Source: Leyella stercorea
GTDB taxonomy: Bacteria; Bacteroidota; Bacteroidia; Bacteroidales; Bacteroidaceae
Assembly (NCBI RefSeq): GCF_021531655.1
Contig: NZ_JADYUF010000022.1
Span: 1 to 55,518 of the forward strand
Direction: 5' to 3'
Length of the DNA stretch: 55,518 nucleotides
How positions within the stretch are numbered: the stretch's first letter is position 1; each line of letters starts with the position of its first letter. Both the position numbers and the translations under genes were made by a program. Of this stretch, positions 42,162-51,389 are shown in pieces. The notes beneath the pieces are model-generated. The model ran no database searches. It was not told where the DNA came from and saw nothing but the letters and a program-made list of their open reading frames with translations.

Positions 42162-43254
42162 TGATATTCTTTTTATACTTATAACGCCCGATTCTCATAA
42201 TTATTGCGAATACGTAGGCAGCAACTATTGACATTGCAAGGCTTATTACAAAAAGCATGGGATTGCATACCTTGTCATATCCTATAATATGTCCCCAAAT
42301 GTATATACATAGTGTTATTACTATGCCATGAAGCATGTATATTTCAAAGCTGATGTTGCCCAAGAATACAAGTGCTCGATGTTTTAATAGTCTTGAAAGA
42401 ATACCATGTGTGTTGCTTGATATGGCAAACCAGTAGATTGACAAACTGAATGGTAGCCAAAACAATGGAGCGAAACGTATCCATGATGGCAATGAAGAGT
42501 ATGGGATAAATGTCAATGCAGAAATTGACACAACTATTATGTCAAGTATTGACAGCATAAAGGCTGGCTGTCGGCAAATCCATTGCTTGATGCGTATGGA
42601 GAAGTTTGTGATATACAGGCGATACAATACTATTCCTAATATAAAATCAATGATACGTAATGGTGGAAAAGCATATACGAAGTCGTCTATTGCAGAGTTG
42701 TTGCAACATGACTCTATGGCAAGTGCTAATAGTATATATATCGTTAATAGTGCGCCGAACACTTTGTTGCGTGATACTATCAATTGTCTGTAGAGAAAAG
42801 GAAACAACAAATAGCAAAAGAACAATGCTCCAAGAAACCATGAAAGTCCTGTGCCATATCTCAGCATGTCTTCGGATAGAGTAAACTCTTGAAGCATAAA
42901 AATATGCAGAAATGTCTTTATGACATCGAATTTCACTCCAGCTACAAAGCTCATACATAAAGCTATGATGAATGTAACCAAATGAAGTGGATATATTTTT
43001 GCAAGGCGTTTGCGTAGGAATTGAACGTACCGGAATGTTCCTTCTTCTACTCTTGTACCGCATCCAATGCTCAATACAAATCCACTTAGTATGAAGAAGA
43101 ATGATACACCTGCATCGCCTCCATAATCAAAACCGTGAAAACCAAGATTGCTAAAATAGTGGCAGATGAAAATCTGCATGCAGAATACGAAACGCATAGA
43201 TTGCAATGTTGCAATATGGTGGCTTGATGATTTGGATGAAATGATCTTGTTCAT
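42148..43254 (-). CDS. Acyltransferase-3 family membrane protein (OafA/YrhL-like)
   Basis: Integral membrane acyltransferase of 368 residues with about ten helices. The N-terminal signature SMRFVFCMQIFICHYFSN carries the catalytic His, followed by GDAGVSFFFILSGFVLS. The family acetylates or otherwise acylates surface sugars. As the first gene of an operon for a 3-amino sugar it probably decorates the same polysaccharide, lipid-linked glycan or lipopolysaccharide. Strong A/T bias suggests it was acquired. Confidence 0.9.
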   Translation of the reverse strand: MNKIISSKSSSHHIATLQSMRFVFCMQIFICHYFSNLGFHGFDYGGDAGVSFFFILSGFVLSIGCGTRVEEGTFRYVQFLRKRLAKIYPLHLVTFIIALCMSFVAGVKFDVIKTFLHIFMLQEFTLSEDMLRYGTGLSWFLGALFFCYLLFPFLYRQLIVSRNKVFGALLTIYILLALAIESCCNNSAIDDFVYAFPPLRIIDFILGIVLYRLYITNFSIRIKQWICRQPAFMLSILDIIVVSISALTFIPYSSLPSWIRFAPLFWLPFSLSIYWFAISSNTHGILSRLLKHRALVFLGNISFEIYMLHGIVITLCIYIWGHIIGYDKVCNPMLFVISLAMSIVAAYVFAIIMRIGRYKYKKNINELE

Positions 43255-43270
43255 AATGATTAATAAAAAA

Positions 43271-43299
43271 AGTTTCGCAAGTCGACGACTTGCGAAACT
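43271..43299 (-). terminator. Terminator of purT
   Basis: 14-bp perfect arms (43271-43284 and 43286-43299) around one base; on the minus strand a T7 run follows. It separates purT from the acyltransferase operon. Confidence 0.85.
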
Positions 43300-43320
43300 T
43301 ATGTATATAGCTTTGTCTTG

Positions 43321-44502
43321 TTACTTATCCATATATGGGTCGGTACCAAGCACTGTTGCTGCGAGTCGCTTTGCCTTTTCACGAAGCTGTGTGGTGTCGG
43401 CTGTCGGTTCGCCATAGCAGAGCACTACGCCCATGCGACGACCTACGTGTGCCTCCCCCTTACCGAAGATACGTACTCGTGTGTAATCTTCTTTGAGTGC
43501 ATCCATGAAGTTGTAGGGCAATGGGTCATTTGTCTCTGTGGGTGAAAGAACTACGGCACTTGCTCCTGCATGCTCAAGATGAATGCCTGCTATGGGCAGT
43601 CCCATTACTGCGCGGAAGTGGAGTTCAAACTCTGAGAGGTTTGTTGTATGGCCCAGTGTAACCATTCCAGTGTCGTGCGGACGCGGTGAAAGTTCGCTGA
43701 ATATCACTTCACCCTCCTTTGTAAGGAAGAATTCAACGCCCCAGATACCGGCACCGGTAAGTGCCTTTGTCACCTTCTCTGCCATGTCTTCTGCCTTGCG
43801 CAATTCGTCCTCAGGCAACTGGAACGGCTGCCAGCTCTCGCGATAGTCGCCACCTTTCTGTACGTGTCCGATAGGCGGACAGAACAGTGTGGGGCCGTTC
43901 TTCTGTGTTACTGTGAGCAGAGTGAACTCAGAGTCGAAGTGGATGAATTCCTCGATAATTATCTCCTTCACGTCGCCACGGCTTCCTTCCATAGCATCGT
44001 TGAATGCCTTCTCAAGCTGTTCCGGTCCGCGAACAATGCTCTGTCCGTGACCCGATGACGACATAAGGGGTTTGATTACGCATGGAAAACCAATCTCCTT
44101 AGAGTGCTCGCGGAGCTGTTCGAGAGTGGTGGCGTAGAAGTATTTGGCTGTACGCAGTCCTAATTCCTTAGCAGCGAGGTCGCGTATGGCCTTGCGGTTC
44201 ATTGTATAGTTTACGGCGCGGGCGCTCGGCACCACCTGAATGCCTTCCTTCTCGAAGTCGAAAAGGCGCTCAGTGCGTATAGCCTCTATTTCGGGCACGA
44301 TGATGTCGGGGTGATGACGCTCAACAACAGCAGTCAAGGCATCGCCATCAAGCATGTTGAACACTTCGTGCTCGTCGGCAACCTGCATTGCCGGTGCGCC
44401 TTCGTATCTGTCGCATGCAATGACATATTGTCCTGCACGCTTTGCGGCGATGACAAACTCTTTGCCCAATTCGCCCGAACCTAACAACAATATTTTTTTC
44501 AT
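43321..44502 (-). CDS. purT: Formate-dependent phosphoribosylglycinamide formyltransferase
   Basis: ATP-grasp enzyme of purine synthesis (GAR + formate + ATP to FGAR); cytoplasmic. 393 residues, the usual size. Landmarks: [19 protein letters not shown] at the start, [17 protein letters not shown] segment, SSSGHGQSI loop, [16 protein letters not shown], and [20 protein letters not shown] at the metal site. Single-gene unit with its own terminator. Confidence 0.96.
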   Translation of the reverse strand: MKKILLLGSGELGKEFVIAAKRAGQYVIACDRYEGAPAMQVADEHEVFNMLDGDALTAVVERHHPDIIVPEIEAIRTERLFDFEKEGIQVVPSARAVNYTMNRKAIRDLAAKELGLRTAKYFYATTLEQLREHSKEIGFPCVIKPLMSSSGHGQSIVRGPEQLEKAFNDAMEGSRGDVKEIIIEEFIHFDSEFTLLTVTQKNGPTLFCPPIGHVQKGGDYRESWQPFQLPEDELRKAEDMAEKVTKALTGAGIWGVEFFLTKEGEVIFSELSPRPHDTGMVTLGHTTNLSEFELHFRAVMGLPIAGIHLEHAGASAVVLSPTETNDPLPYNFMDALKEDYTRVRIFGKGEAHVGRRMGVVLCYGEPTADTTQLREKAKRLAATVLGTDPYMDK

Positions 44503-44547
44503 TTTGTGATAATGTTAAAAGTCATTTGTATAGCGTGACGTTCTCTC

Positions 44548-45147
44548 TTAGTCGAGAAGAGTAGATGCACGTACACGCGACAATGTCTCGGGGGTCATCT
44601 GCAGATAGCTTGCTATGTACACCAACGGTGCACGCAACACCACCTGCGGCATCAGTTTGCACAGTCTCTTGTAGCGGTCTTGTGCTGTCTCAAAGCGCAC
44701 AAGGTCGGCATGTATCTGCGACATGATGAGGCTTTCCTCCAATATCTTGCGGTAGAGTATCTGTATGTTGACGTTGTGCATAGCCACTCTTTCAAGCTCG
44801 GCCTTAGGCAGAGCGTATACTACAGTAGGCTCGATGGCCTCAATCTGCAGCTTGGTTGGTTCCTCCTTGAAGAGGCTTTCGATGCACATTACGATGGTAT
44901 GGTCTTGTGCCAGATGTTCGGTCACTTCCTTGCCGTGCTTAAAGTAGAATTGGCGCATGAGTCCCTTGTCGATATACAAGAAGTTCTTGCATATTTCACC
45001 TTCGCTGAGTGCAATTTCGCCTTTGGCGTACTTGATGGGTACAAGTATGCTCTCAAGCACGTCGAGCTCATCGTGCGTCATTGTACTGTAACGTCTTGCC
45101 AACTCACGTGCTATGTCGCGCGTGTTTGTGCCGACCAACTCTTTCAT
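44548..45147 (-). CDS. Crp/Fnr-family transcription regulator
   Basis: 199 residues. An N-terminal cyclic-nucleotide-binding-type domain (about 20-125; IALSEGEICKNFLYIDKGLMR) is joined by a long helix to a C-terminal winged helix with recognition part YIASYLQMTPETLSRVR. No Fe-S cysteine set like Fnr. It is typical of the many Crp-like regulators in Bacteroidetes, which respond to unknown signals. It lies 91 bp after lepA and 46 bp before purT on the same strand. Confidence 0.88.
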   Translation of the reverse strand: MKELVGTNTRDIARELARRYSTMTHDELDVLESILVPIKYAKGEIALSEGEICKNFLYIDKGLMRQFYFKHGKEVTEHLAQDHTIVMCIESLFKEEPTKLQIEAIEPTVVYALPKAELERVAMHNVNIQILYRKILEESLIMSQIHADLVRFETAQDRYKRLCKLMPQVVLRAPLVYIASYLQMTPETLSRVRASTLLD

Positions 45148-45237
45148 AAGTTACCTTCCTTTCTATATTTGTTTAGTTGACTTATTATTTTTGGTTGAAT
45201 ATGTATTTTGTTTTTATCGACCTTCTTACGTCGGATA

Positions 45238-47019
45238 TTAGTCGAGCTTCAGCACGGCGAGGAATGCCTTCTGCGGAACCTCGACGTTGCCAATCTGCTT
45301 CATACGCTTCTTGCCCTTCTTCTGCTTTTCGAGCAACTTGCGCTTACGGCTTACGTCGCCACCATAACACTTGGCTGTCACGTCCTTGCGCACGCACTTG
45401 ATTGTTTCGCGTGCAACAATCTTGGCACCTATGGCTGCCTGTATGGCAATGTCGAACTGCTGGCGTGGAATGAGATCCTTCAGCTTTTCGCACATCTTGC
45501 GTCCCATGCTTACGGCATTGTCTTGATGTGTCAGTGCCGAAAGAGCATCTACTGGCTCGCCGTTGAGCAAAATGTCGAGCTTGGCAAGACGTGACGGACG
45601 GAATCCGTCAATATGGTAGTCGAACGATGCGTAGCCTTTGCTTATCGACTTGAGCTTGTCGTAGAAGTCGATAACAATCTCACCGAGAGGCAGCATGAAG
45701 TGCAGCTCCACGCGGTTGCCGCTGACGTATTCCTGGTTGATAAGCTCGCCGCGCTTGTCGAGGCAGAGCGTCATGATAGGACCAATGAAGTTTGTCGTGG
45801 TGATGATCGATGCACGTATGTATGGTTCTTCGATATGGTCGATAAGTGTCTGCTCGGGCAATCCTGACGGATTGTGAACTTCCTTGACACCTCCCTGTTT
45901 GTCGTATACCATATAAGATACGTTGGGCACGGTGGTGATGACGTCCATGTTGAATTCGCGGTCGAGTCGTTCCTGCACAATCTCCATGTGCAGAAGTCCG
46001 AGGAATCCGCAACGGAAACCGAAGCCGAGGGCTACCGACGACTCTGGCGAGAATGTCAGTGAAGCGTCATTGAGCTGTAGCTTCTCGAGCGAAGCACGCA
46101 GATTCTCGTATTCGCTTGGGTCAATGGGATACACACCGGCAAATACCATAGGCTTGACTTCCTGGAATCCGGAGATAGCCTTGTCACATGGACGGTTGAC
46201 ATGGGTGATAGTATCGCCTACCTTAACCTCAGTGGCATCCTTGATGCCCGATATGATGTAGCCTACCTCGCCCGTGCCGAGCACCTGACGTGGCACCATG
46301 TCCATCTTCAGTACGCCTACCTCGTCTGCCACATACTCCATTCCAGTGTTGAAGAACTTCACCTTGTCGCCCTTGCGTATCTCTCCGTTCTCTATCTTGA
46401 AGTAGGCAATGATGCCGCGGAACGAGTTGAATACCGAGTCGAAGATGAGTGCTTGAAGCGGACCTTTTGTGTCGCCTACGGGGTGGGGCACTCGTTCAAC
46501 AATGGCTTTCAGCACATCGTCAACGCCTTCGCCTGTCTTGCCCGACGCACGCAGTATGTCCTCGCGCTTGCAACCGATAAGTTCTATAATCTCGTCTTCT
46601 ACCTCGTCGGGCATAGCGCTTGGCATATCGATCTTGTTCAGCACCGGTATAATCTCAAGGTCGTGCTCTATAGCCATATAGAGGTTTGAGATGGTCTGTG
46701 CCTGAACGCCTTGGGTGGCATCTACAACGAGCAGAGCGCCCTCGCAGGCAGCAATGCTTCGCGACACTTCGTATGAGAAGTCGACGTGTCCCGGGGTGTC
46801 AATAAGATTGAGAATATATGTCTGGTCGTTATACTTGTACTCCATCTGGATGGCGTGGCTCTTGATGGTGATGCCACGTTCGCGCTCCAGATCCATATTG
46901 TCAAGCATCTGACCTTCAGTTATCTTGATTGTTTGCGTACGCTCCAACAGTCGGTCGGCAAGTGTCGACTTGCCGTGGTCGATGTGGGCAATAATACAGA
47001 AATTCCTTATATTGTCCAT
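45238..47019 (-). CDS. lepA: Elongation factor 4 (LepA)
   Basis: Translational GTPase of 593 residues that acts on ribosomes in translation initiation or back-translocation. G1 [15 protein letters not shown]2/G3 around ERGITIKSH and DTPGHVDF, G4 NKIDMPSA, and the LepA-specific C-terminal domain ([40 protein letters not shown]). Highly conserved; size normal. The -7 box TATCTTTG lies at 47042-47049 on the minus strand. Confidence 0.97.
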   Translation of the reverse strand: MDNIRNFCIIAHIDHGKSTLADRLLERTQTIKITEGQMLDNMDLERERGITIKSHAIQMEYKYNDQTYILNLIDTPGHVDFSYEVSRSIAACEGALLVVDATQGVQAQTISNLYMAIEHDLEIIPVLNKIDMPSAMPDEVEDEIIELIGCKREDILRASGKTGEGVDDVLKAIVERVPHPVGDTKGPLQALIFDSVFNSFRGIIAYFKIENGEIRKGDKVKFFNTGMEYVADEVGVLKMDMVPRQVLGTGEVGYIISGIKDATEVKVGDTITHVNRPCDKAISGFQEVKPMVFAGVYPIDPSEYENLRASLEKLQLNDASLTFSPESSVALGFGFRCGFLGLLHMEIVQERLDREFNMDVITTVPNVSYMVYDKQGGVKEVHNPSGLPEQTLIDHIEEPYIRASIITTTNFIGPIMTLCLDKRGELINQEYVSGNRVELHFMLPLGEIVIDFYDKLKSISKGYASFDYHIDGFRPSRLAKLDILLNGEPVDALSALTHQDNAVSMGRKMCEKLKDLIPRQQFDIAIQAAIGAKIVARETIKCVRKDVTAKCYGGDVSRKRKLLEKQKKGKKRMKQIGNVEVPQKAFLAVLKLD

Positions 47020-47041
47020 TGATATATATCAGTTTTATGTG

Positions 47042-47079
47042 CAAAGATACTCGTTTTTTCCGACAAATAGGTAACTTTG
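47042..47079. promoter_or_regulatory. Divergent -7 boxes of lepA and the small lipoprotein gene
   Basis: TATCTTTG on the minus strand (47042-47049) for lepA and TAACTTTG on the plus strand (47072-47079) for the lipoprotein at 47172. The two point away from each other and are only 22 bp apart, so polymerase binding at one may hinder the other. Confidence 0.5.
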
Positions 47080-47171
47080 CATAAGAATTTGTGCCTGATA
47101 AGGTTGTGATTTTATACTTTCACATTTCTTATAGGTAGCTAAAGTACGAATTATTACAAAACATACACGAA

Positions 47172-47573
47172 ATGAGATATTTTGTTTTTTGCGCCGCCTT
47201 GTGCTCTGTCTTGCTCAGCGGTTGTCATGAGAATATGGAGAAGCGTGCCCAACGTGAGGCTCGCGAGTATACAGAGAAGTATTGTCCTACGCCTGTCCAG
47301 AACTTTACGCGTACTGATAGTGTGGTGTTCGAAATGGATACGAAGACTTATCATTACTACTGTTCGGCTGTCGACGATCTGGACGACGCTAAAGTGTTCG
47401 ACCTTAACCGCGACAAAATAGCTGAGGCTCTGCTTGTTAATGTACGTGAGAATACTTCGTTCCGTCCGTACAAGAAGGAGGGTTTTGCTTTCCAGTGGAC
47501 TCTGCGTTCGGACAAGGACAAGAAGACTGTTTACTTCGACCGTAGGTTTACGCCGAAGGATTACAACAAGTAG
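47172..47573 (+). CDS. Small lipoprotein of unknown function
   Basis: 133 residues with lipoprotein signal MRYFVFCAALCSVLLSGC (Cys18). The mature part has a charged helix (NMEKRAQREAREYTEKYC) and ends in basic residues (RRFTPKDYNK). Two further cysteines (YC, YYC) might form a disulfide. No family recognised. It shares a terminator region with the convergent nagA. Confidence 0.75.
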   Translation: MRYFVFCAALCSVLLSGCHENMEKRAQREAREYTEKYCPTPVQNFTRTDSVVFEMDTKTYHYYCSAVDDLDDAKVFDLNRDKIAEALLVNVRENTSFRPYKKEGFAFQWTLRSDKDKKTVYFDRRFTPKDYNK

Positions 47574-47606
47574 CAGGAAGAAAACTGTATAACTCCATAC
47601 AACTAT

Positions 47607-47695
47607 AAACGACAAAAGACAACATATACAACACCTTATGCCCATTGCTTAGGTACAGAAGACGTTGTGTATGTTGTCTTTTGTCGTTTTTATAT
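47607..47695. terminator. Bidirectional terminator between the lipoprotein gene and nagA
   Basis: Arms of 26 bp (47607-47632 and 47664-47689) with one mismatch, A-rich on one side and T-rich on the other, placed between convergent genes. Confidence 0.88.
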
Positions 47696-48853
47696 TTAGA
47701 GATAGTTCACCACCTCGTTGCCCATCTGCATTACGTAGGTGAGGTTGATGTCCTTGTCAAATACGATGATGTCGGCATCCTTGCCTTCTTCGATAGAACC
47801 CTTGCGGTCGAACACGCCCATGATTTTGGCTGGTGTCTCGCTTGCCATACGGAAAGTGTCTTCCATAGGAATGTTGGCTTTCTGTATGCAGGTGCGTATC
47901 AAGGTGTCCATAGTGGCAATAGAACCAGCAAGAGCCGAGCGGTCGGCCAACTTGCATACGCCGTCTTCCATTATCACGCGTGGCTCGGCAGAAACGTCGC
48001 CTTCGCTTGCTGCATATGCCAGAGAGTCGGTGATGAGTGCTGTGTGCTCCACTCCCTTAATCTTATGCAGCACCTTGAGCATTACTGGCGGTACGTGCAA
48101 GCCGTCAGCGATGACCTCTACAGTCATGTCTTGCATTGCATATACGCTCTCTACGGTGCCGGGCACCTTGAATTCGTGCTCCTTGTATACTACAGGCATA
48201 GCGTTGTAGAAGTGTGCGGCATGCGTCATACCGGCTTTGTGAGCCTCTACCACGTCCTTATAAGTGGCGCGTGTGCAGGTGAGAGCGGTAAGTACGCCGT
48301 GCATATTACATGTCTTGATGAAGCGCACCGAGCCAGGCAGCTCTGGAGCTTCATCCCAACGCTTTATGCACTTGTACTTGCTTAGCAATGTTTCGTATTC
48401 GTAGATTACCGGTGCCTTGATTAGCACTGGGTTCTGTGCACCAGCCTCTTTGGGGTTGATGTACGAACCCTCGATGTGCAATCCGAGCACAGGGCTGTTC
48501 TCCTCAGCCATGAGTTTTTCGCATACATTGCATGCTGCCTCAATAGTAGGGATAGTCGATGACGACAGTGTGGGGTATATTGAGGTAGTGCCATGCTTCA
48601 AGTGTGCGTTGACAGCTTCACGGAAAGCGTCCTCGCAGCCTTCGATAAAGTCGCGTCCTCCACCTCCGTGCGTGTGCATATCAATGCCACCGGGAACTAT
48701 ATAGCCCCCGTTGACGTCGATGATTTCTGCTCCTACAACGTGCAAGTCGATGTTTGAGACACATCTGATTCTGTTGCCGTCTGTTACAATGGAGCCGCCA
48801 TCAAGCCAGCCTTTCGGTGTGAGAATGCGACCGTTGACAAATTGTTTTAGCAT
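47696..48853 (-). CDS. N-acetylglucosamine-6-phosphate deacetylase-like, diverged copy
   Basis: 385-residue amidohydrolase of the NagA family, downstream paralog of the gene at 48867-50024 with 13 bp between them. Most motifs are kept: MHTHGGGGRDF, HIEGSYINPKEAGAQ with the metal-bridging Glu, THAAHFYNAM and the catalytic Asp in ALITDSLAY. At the segment that normally reads GHT/GHS it has ALTCTRATYKD, so the metal-ligand His is replaced by Cys193, and the LEGP proline is Ser. It may have changed metal, substrate or lost catalysis. A role in GlcNAc-6-P or another amino-sugar phosphate is inferred from family only. Confidence 0.85.
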   Translation of the reverse strand: MLKQFVNGRILTPKGWLDGGSIVTDGNRIRCVSNIDLHVVGAEIIDVNGGYIVPGGIDMHTHGGGGRDFIEGCEDAFREAVNAHLKHGTTSIYPTLSSSTIPTIEAACNVCEKLMAEENSPVLGLHIEGSYINPKEAGAQNPVLIKAPVIYEYETLLSKYKCIKRWDEAPELPGSVRFIKTCNMHGVLTALTCTRATYKDVVEAHKAGMTHAAHFYNAMPVVYKEHEFKVPGTVESVYAMQDMTVEVIADGLHVPPVMLKVLHKIKGVEHTALITDSLAYAASEGDVSAEPRVIMEDGVCKLADRSALAGSIATMDTLIRTCIQKANIPMEDTFRMASETPAKIMGVFDRKGSIEEGKDADIIVFDKDINLTYVMQMGNEVVNYL

Positions 48854-48866
48854 AGCTTATCTGTAT

Positions 48867-50024
48867 TTAGAGTTCGTTGGTCACCTCGTTGCCCATCTGC
48901 ATGACGTATGTGAGCTTAAGGTCGTTGTCGAACATCATGATATCGGCGTCCTTGCCGTCCTCAAGCGAACCCTTGCGGTCGAATACACCCATAATCTTGG
49001 CAGGAGTTTCGCTTGCCATGCGGCATGCGTCTTCCATTGGGATGTTGGCCTGCTGCACGCATGTGCGGATGAGGCGGTCCATAGTGGCTATAGAGCCTGC
49101 AAGTGCTGAGTGGTCGGCGAGCTTGCATACACCGTCCTCAAGAATTACGCGTGGGTCGAATGCTACTCCCTCGTCGCTTGCTGCGCATGCCAATGAGTCG
49201 GTGATGAGTGCTGTCTTCTCAACGCCCTTTATCTGATATACAACGCGAAGCATTACCGGTGGAACGTGGATGCCGTCGGCTATAACCTCAACCGACATGT
49301 CTGAGAGGGCATAGATACTCTCAACGGTGCCGGGCACCTTGAATTCGTGCTCTTTATATACTACAGGCATAGCGTTGTAGAAGTGTGTAGCGTGCGACAT
49401 ACCGGCATCGTGACCTGCCACTACGTCTTCGTATGTAGCGCGTGTGTGGCCTATGGCTGCGATGACACCATGCTTGCGGCACGACTTGATGAACTCTGCT
49501 GAGCCCGGAAGTTCGGGAGCTTCGTCCCAGCGCTTTATGCAAGGATACTTGTCGAGCAGTGGTTCGTATTCCTCAGCTACCGGAGGCTTGATCCATTCGG
49601 GAATCTGTGCGCCAGCCTGCTTGGGGTTGAAGTATGGGCCTTCGAGGTGGAGTCCGAGTACGGGGCTGTTCTCCTCTGCCATGAGCTTTTCGCAAGTTTC
49701 GCATGCTGCCTCAATCATTGGCACTGTTGATGATGACAGTGTGGGGAAGATTGCTGTTGTGCCATGCTTCATGTGTGCCTTGATGGCTACACGGAAAGCT
49801 TCTTCTGAGCCCTCCATGAAGTCGCGGCCACCACCGCCATGCACGTGCATCTCAATGCCGCCAGGAACTATATAGCAACCTTTGGCGTCAATGATTTCTG
49901 CATCTACGATGTGGAGATCGCTGTTTGATACGGCTTTAATCTTGTTGCCGTCGATGATAACTGAGCCGCCTTCGAGCCAACCTTCTGGTGTGAGAATGCG
50001 ACCATTGATAATTTGTTTTAGCAT
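48867..50024 (-). CDS. nagA: N-acetylglucosamine-6-phosphate deacetylase
   Basis: Converts GlcNAc-6-P to GlcN-6-P and acetate in the cytoplasm. 385 residues. Canonical motifs: MHVHGGGGRDFMEG, HLEGPYFNPKQAGAQ, AAIGHTRATYEDVV (ligand His193), THFYNAMP, and the catalytic Asp in ALITDSLACAA. It is the upstream, intact member of a tandem pair. It links naturally to the GH20, GH18 and GH109-like enzymes of this window, which would release GlcNAc or GalNAc. No nagB lies adjacent. Confidence 0.94.
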   Translation of the reverse strand: MLKQIINGRILTPEGWLEGGSVIIDGNKIKAVSNSDLHIVDAEIIDAKGCYIVPGGIEMHVHGGGGRDFMEGSEEAFRVAIKAHMKHGTTAIFPTLSSSTVPMIEAACETCEKLMAEENSPVLGLHLEGPYFNPKQAGAQIPEWIKPPVAEEYEPLLDKYPCIKRWDEAPELPGSAEFIKSCRKHGVIAAIGHTRATYEDVVAGHDAGMSHATHFYNAMPVVYKEHEFKVPGTVESIYALSDMSVEVIADGIHVPPVMLRVVYQIKGVEKTALITDSLACAASDEGVAFDPRVILEDGVCKLADHSALAGSIATMDRLIRTCVQQANIPMEDACRMASETPAKIMGVFDRKGSLEDGKDADIMMFDNDLKLTYVMQMGNEVTNEL

Positions 50025-50181
50025 AATGTTTGGTTAGTTTAAGAACTTGCAAAGCTACATTACATTATATAATATATGTATATGCAAGACTTTTGAATTC
50101 ATTAGTATATTTATGTAAGCAAAGGTACATATATTTTTTACAACTTAGTGCAAAAAAACGGAAAAATAGAAGAAAAATTAT

Positions 50182-50433
50182 TTAGTATCCCATTTCGCCA
50201 AGTGCTGTAGCGAGCTGGTCGGGACAGCTTGTCATTTTGCCGCCGCATGTGATGCCCTTGAGTATCTGCTTCACGTCGGTAGCTTTCTTGCCGATGCACA
50301 GTGCGCATATGCCTTTGAGGTTGCCGTTGCATCCGCCCTCGAATGCGAGGTTGCGTATGATGCCGTCGGCATCTACGTCGATGGTGATGAGGCGGCTGCA
50401 TGTGCCGCAAGTGGTGTAATCCAAGTGATTCAT
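50182..50433 (-). CDS. TSCPD domain protein (TIGR03905-like)
   Basis: 83 residues from ATG 50433; a longer frame upstream lies in the GC-rich repeat and is not used. Features: TCGTCSRLITIDVDADGIIR, the glycine-rich FEGGCNGNLKGICALCIGK, and CGGKMTSCPDQLATAL with the TSCPD-type signature found at the end of class II ribonucleotide reductases. The cysteines suggest a redox or metal function. Function not established. Confidence 0.85.
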   Translation of the reverse strand: MNHLDYTTCGTCSRLITIDVDADGIIRNLAFEGGCNGNLKGICALCIGKKATDVKQILKGITCGGKMTSCPDQLATALGEMGY

Positions 50434-50447
50434 AATGATGTAGATTG

Positions 50448-50603
50448 AAAAGCCCCACCCCCTCGCCCCTCCCCCGCAGGGAGGGGAGTAGTATGTCTGG
50501 CTGCTCAGATATGCCGGCCCTAAAAACAAGAGATAGCATCCTTATGCAATTTGTACATATCACTCCCCTCCCTACTGGGGAGGGGCAAGGGGGTGGGGCT
50601 TTT
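50448..50603. repeat. GC-rich REPIN-like inverted repeat element
   Basis: Arms of about 46 bp begin AAAAGCCCCACCCCCT and face each other across about 65 bp of unrelated sequence. Inside each arm, CCCCTCCC and GGGAGGGG form a second palindrome. It fills the gap between yebC and the TSCPD gene and can fold as a terminator on either strand. Related to 1-142. Confidence 0.85.
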
Positions 50604-50616
50604 AGTTTAATATTGT

Positions 50617-51354
50617 TTATTCGCCCTCCTCAGGCTTCATGTTTGTGTAAACGTTCTGAACGTCGTCAAAGTCCTCAAGACGCTCTACCATCTTGTTGAT
50701 AGTAGCACGCTGCTCAGCGTCGATGTCCTTCAAGTCGTTTGGCACGTATGTGAACTCACCGCCGATGTCCTCGAAGCCCTGGTCCTCAAGGAATTTCTGA
50801 ATCTGTGCATAAGCCTTAACGTCGTCGCCGTAGATGGTGATTGTGCCTTCTTCCTCGTCCTCGTCAAACTCGTCCTCAACGTTGAAGTCGATGAGCTCAA
50901 GGATAAGCTCTTCCATGTCTACGCCGTCCTTCTTCTTGAATGTGAACACGCACTTGTGGTCGAAGAGGTAAGCCAGTGAACCTGTTGTGCCGAGAGTACC
51001 GTTGAACTTGTTGAACACCGAGCGAACGTCGCCTACGGTACGTGTGGTGTTGTCGGTCAGTGTGTCAACGAAGATAGCGATACCGTGAGGGCCGTATCCC
51101 TCGTATGTTACTTCCTTGTATTCGCTCTGGTCCTTGCCCATAGCGTTCTTGATGGCACGCTCGATGTTGTCCTTCGGCATGTTCTCACGCTTACATGTAG
51201 CGATGATTGAACGAAGTGACGGGTTGTTTTCCGGTTCCGGACCGCCTGCCTTAACGGCGATGGCAATCTGCTTGCCCAGACGGGTGAATGTCTTGGCCAT
51301 GTGGCCCCAACGCTTCAGCTTTGTAGCCTTGCGGTATTCAAATGCTCTTCCCAT
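50617..51354 (-). CDS. yebC: YebC/PmpR-family protein
   Basis: 245-residue YebC family protein, cytoplasmic. The N-terminal MGRAFEYRKATKLKRWGHM replaces the usual AGHSKWxNIKHRK start, as in other Bacteroidetes members. Then NMPKDNIERAIKNAMGKD, YEGYGPHGIAIFVDTLTDN and the acidic FDEDEEEGTITIYG. YebC proteins were called transcription regulators and have recently been linked to relief of ribosome stalling at proline runs. It lies 35 bp after pheT on the same strand, so an operon of two translation genes is likely. Confidence 0.94.
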   Translation of the reverse strand: MGRAFEYRKATKLKRWGHMAKTFTRLGKQIAIAVKAGGPEPENNPSLRSIIATCKRENMPKDNIERAIKNAMGKDQSEYKEVTYEGYGPHGIAIFVDTLTDNTTRTVGDVRSVFNKFNGTLGTTGSLAYLFDHKCVFTFKKKDGVDMEELILELIDFNVEDEFDEDEEEGTITIYGDDVKAYAQIQKFLEDQGFEDIGGEFTYVPNDLKDIDAEQRATINKMVERLEDFDDVQNVYTNMKPEEGE

Positions 51355-51389
51355 TTTATTGTTTTGTATTTATTGTTTTTTTATTGTTA

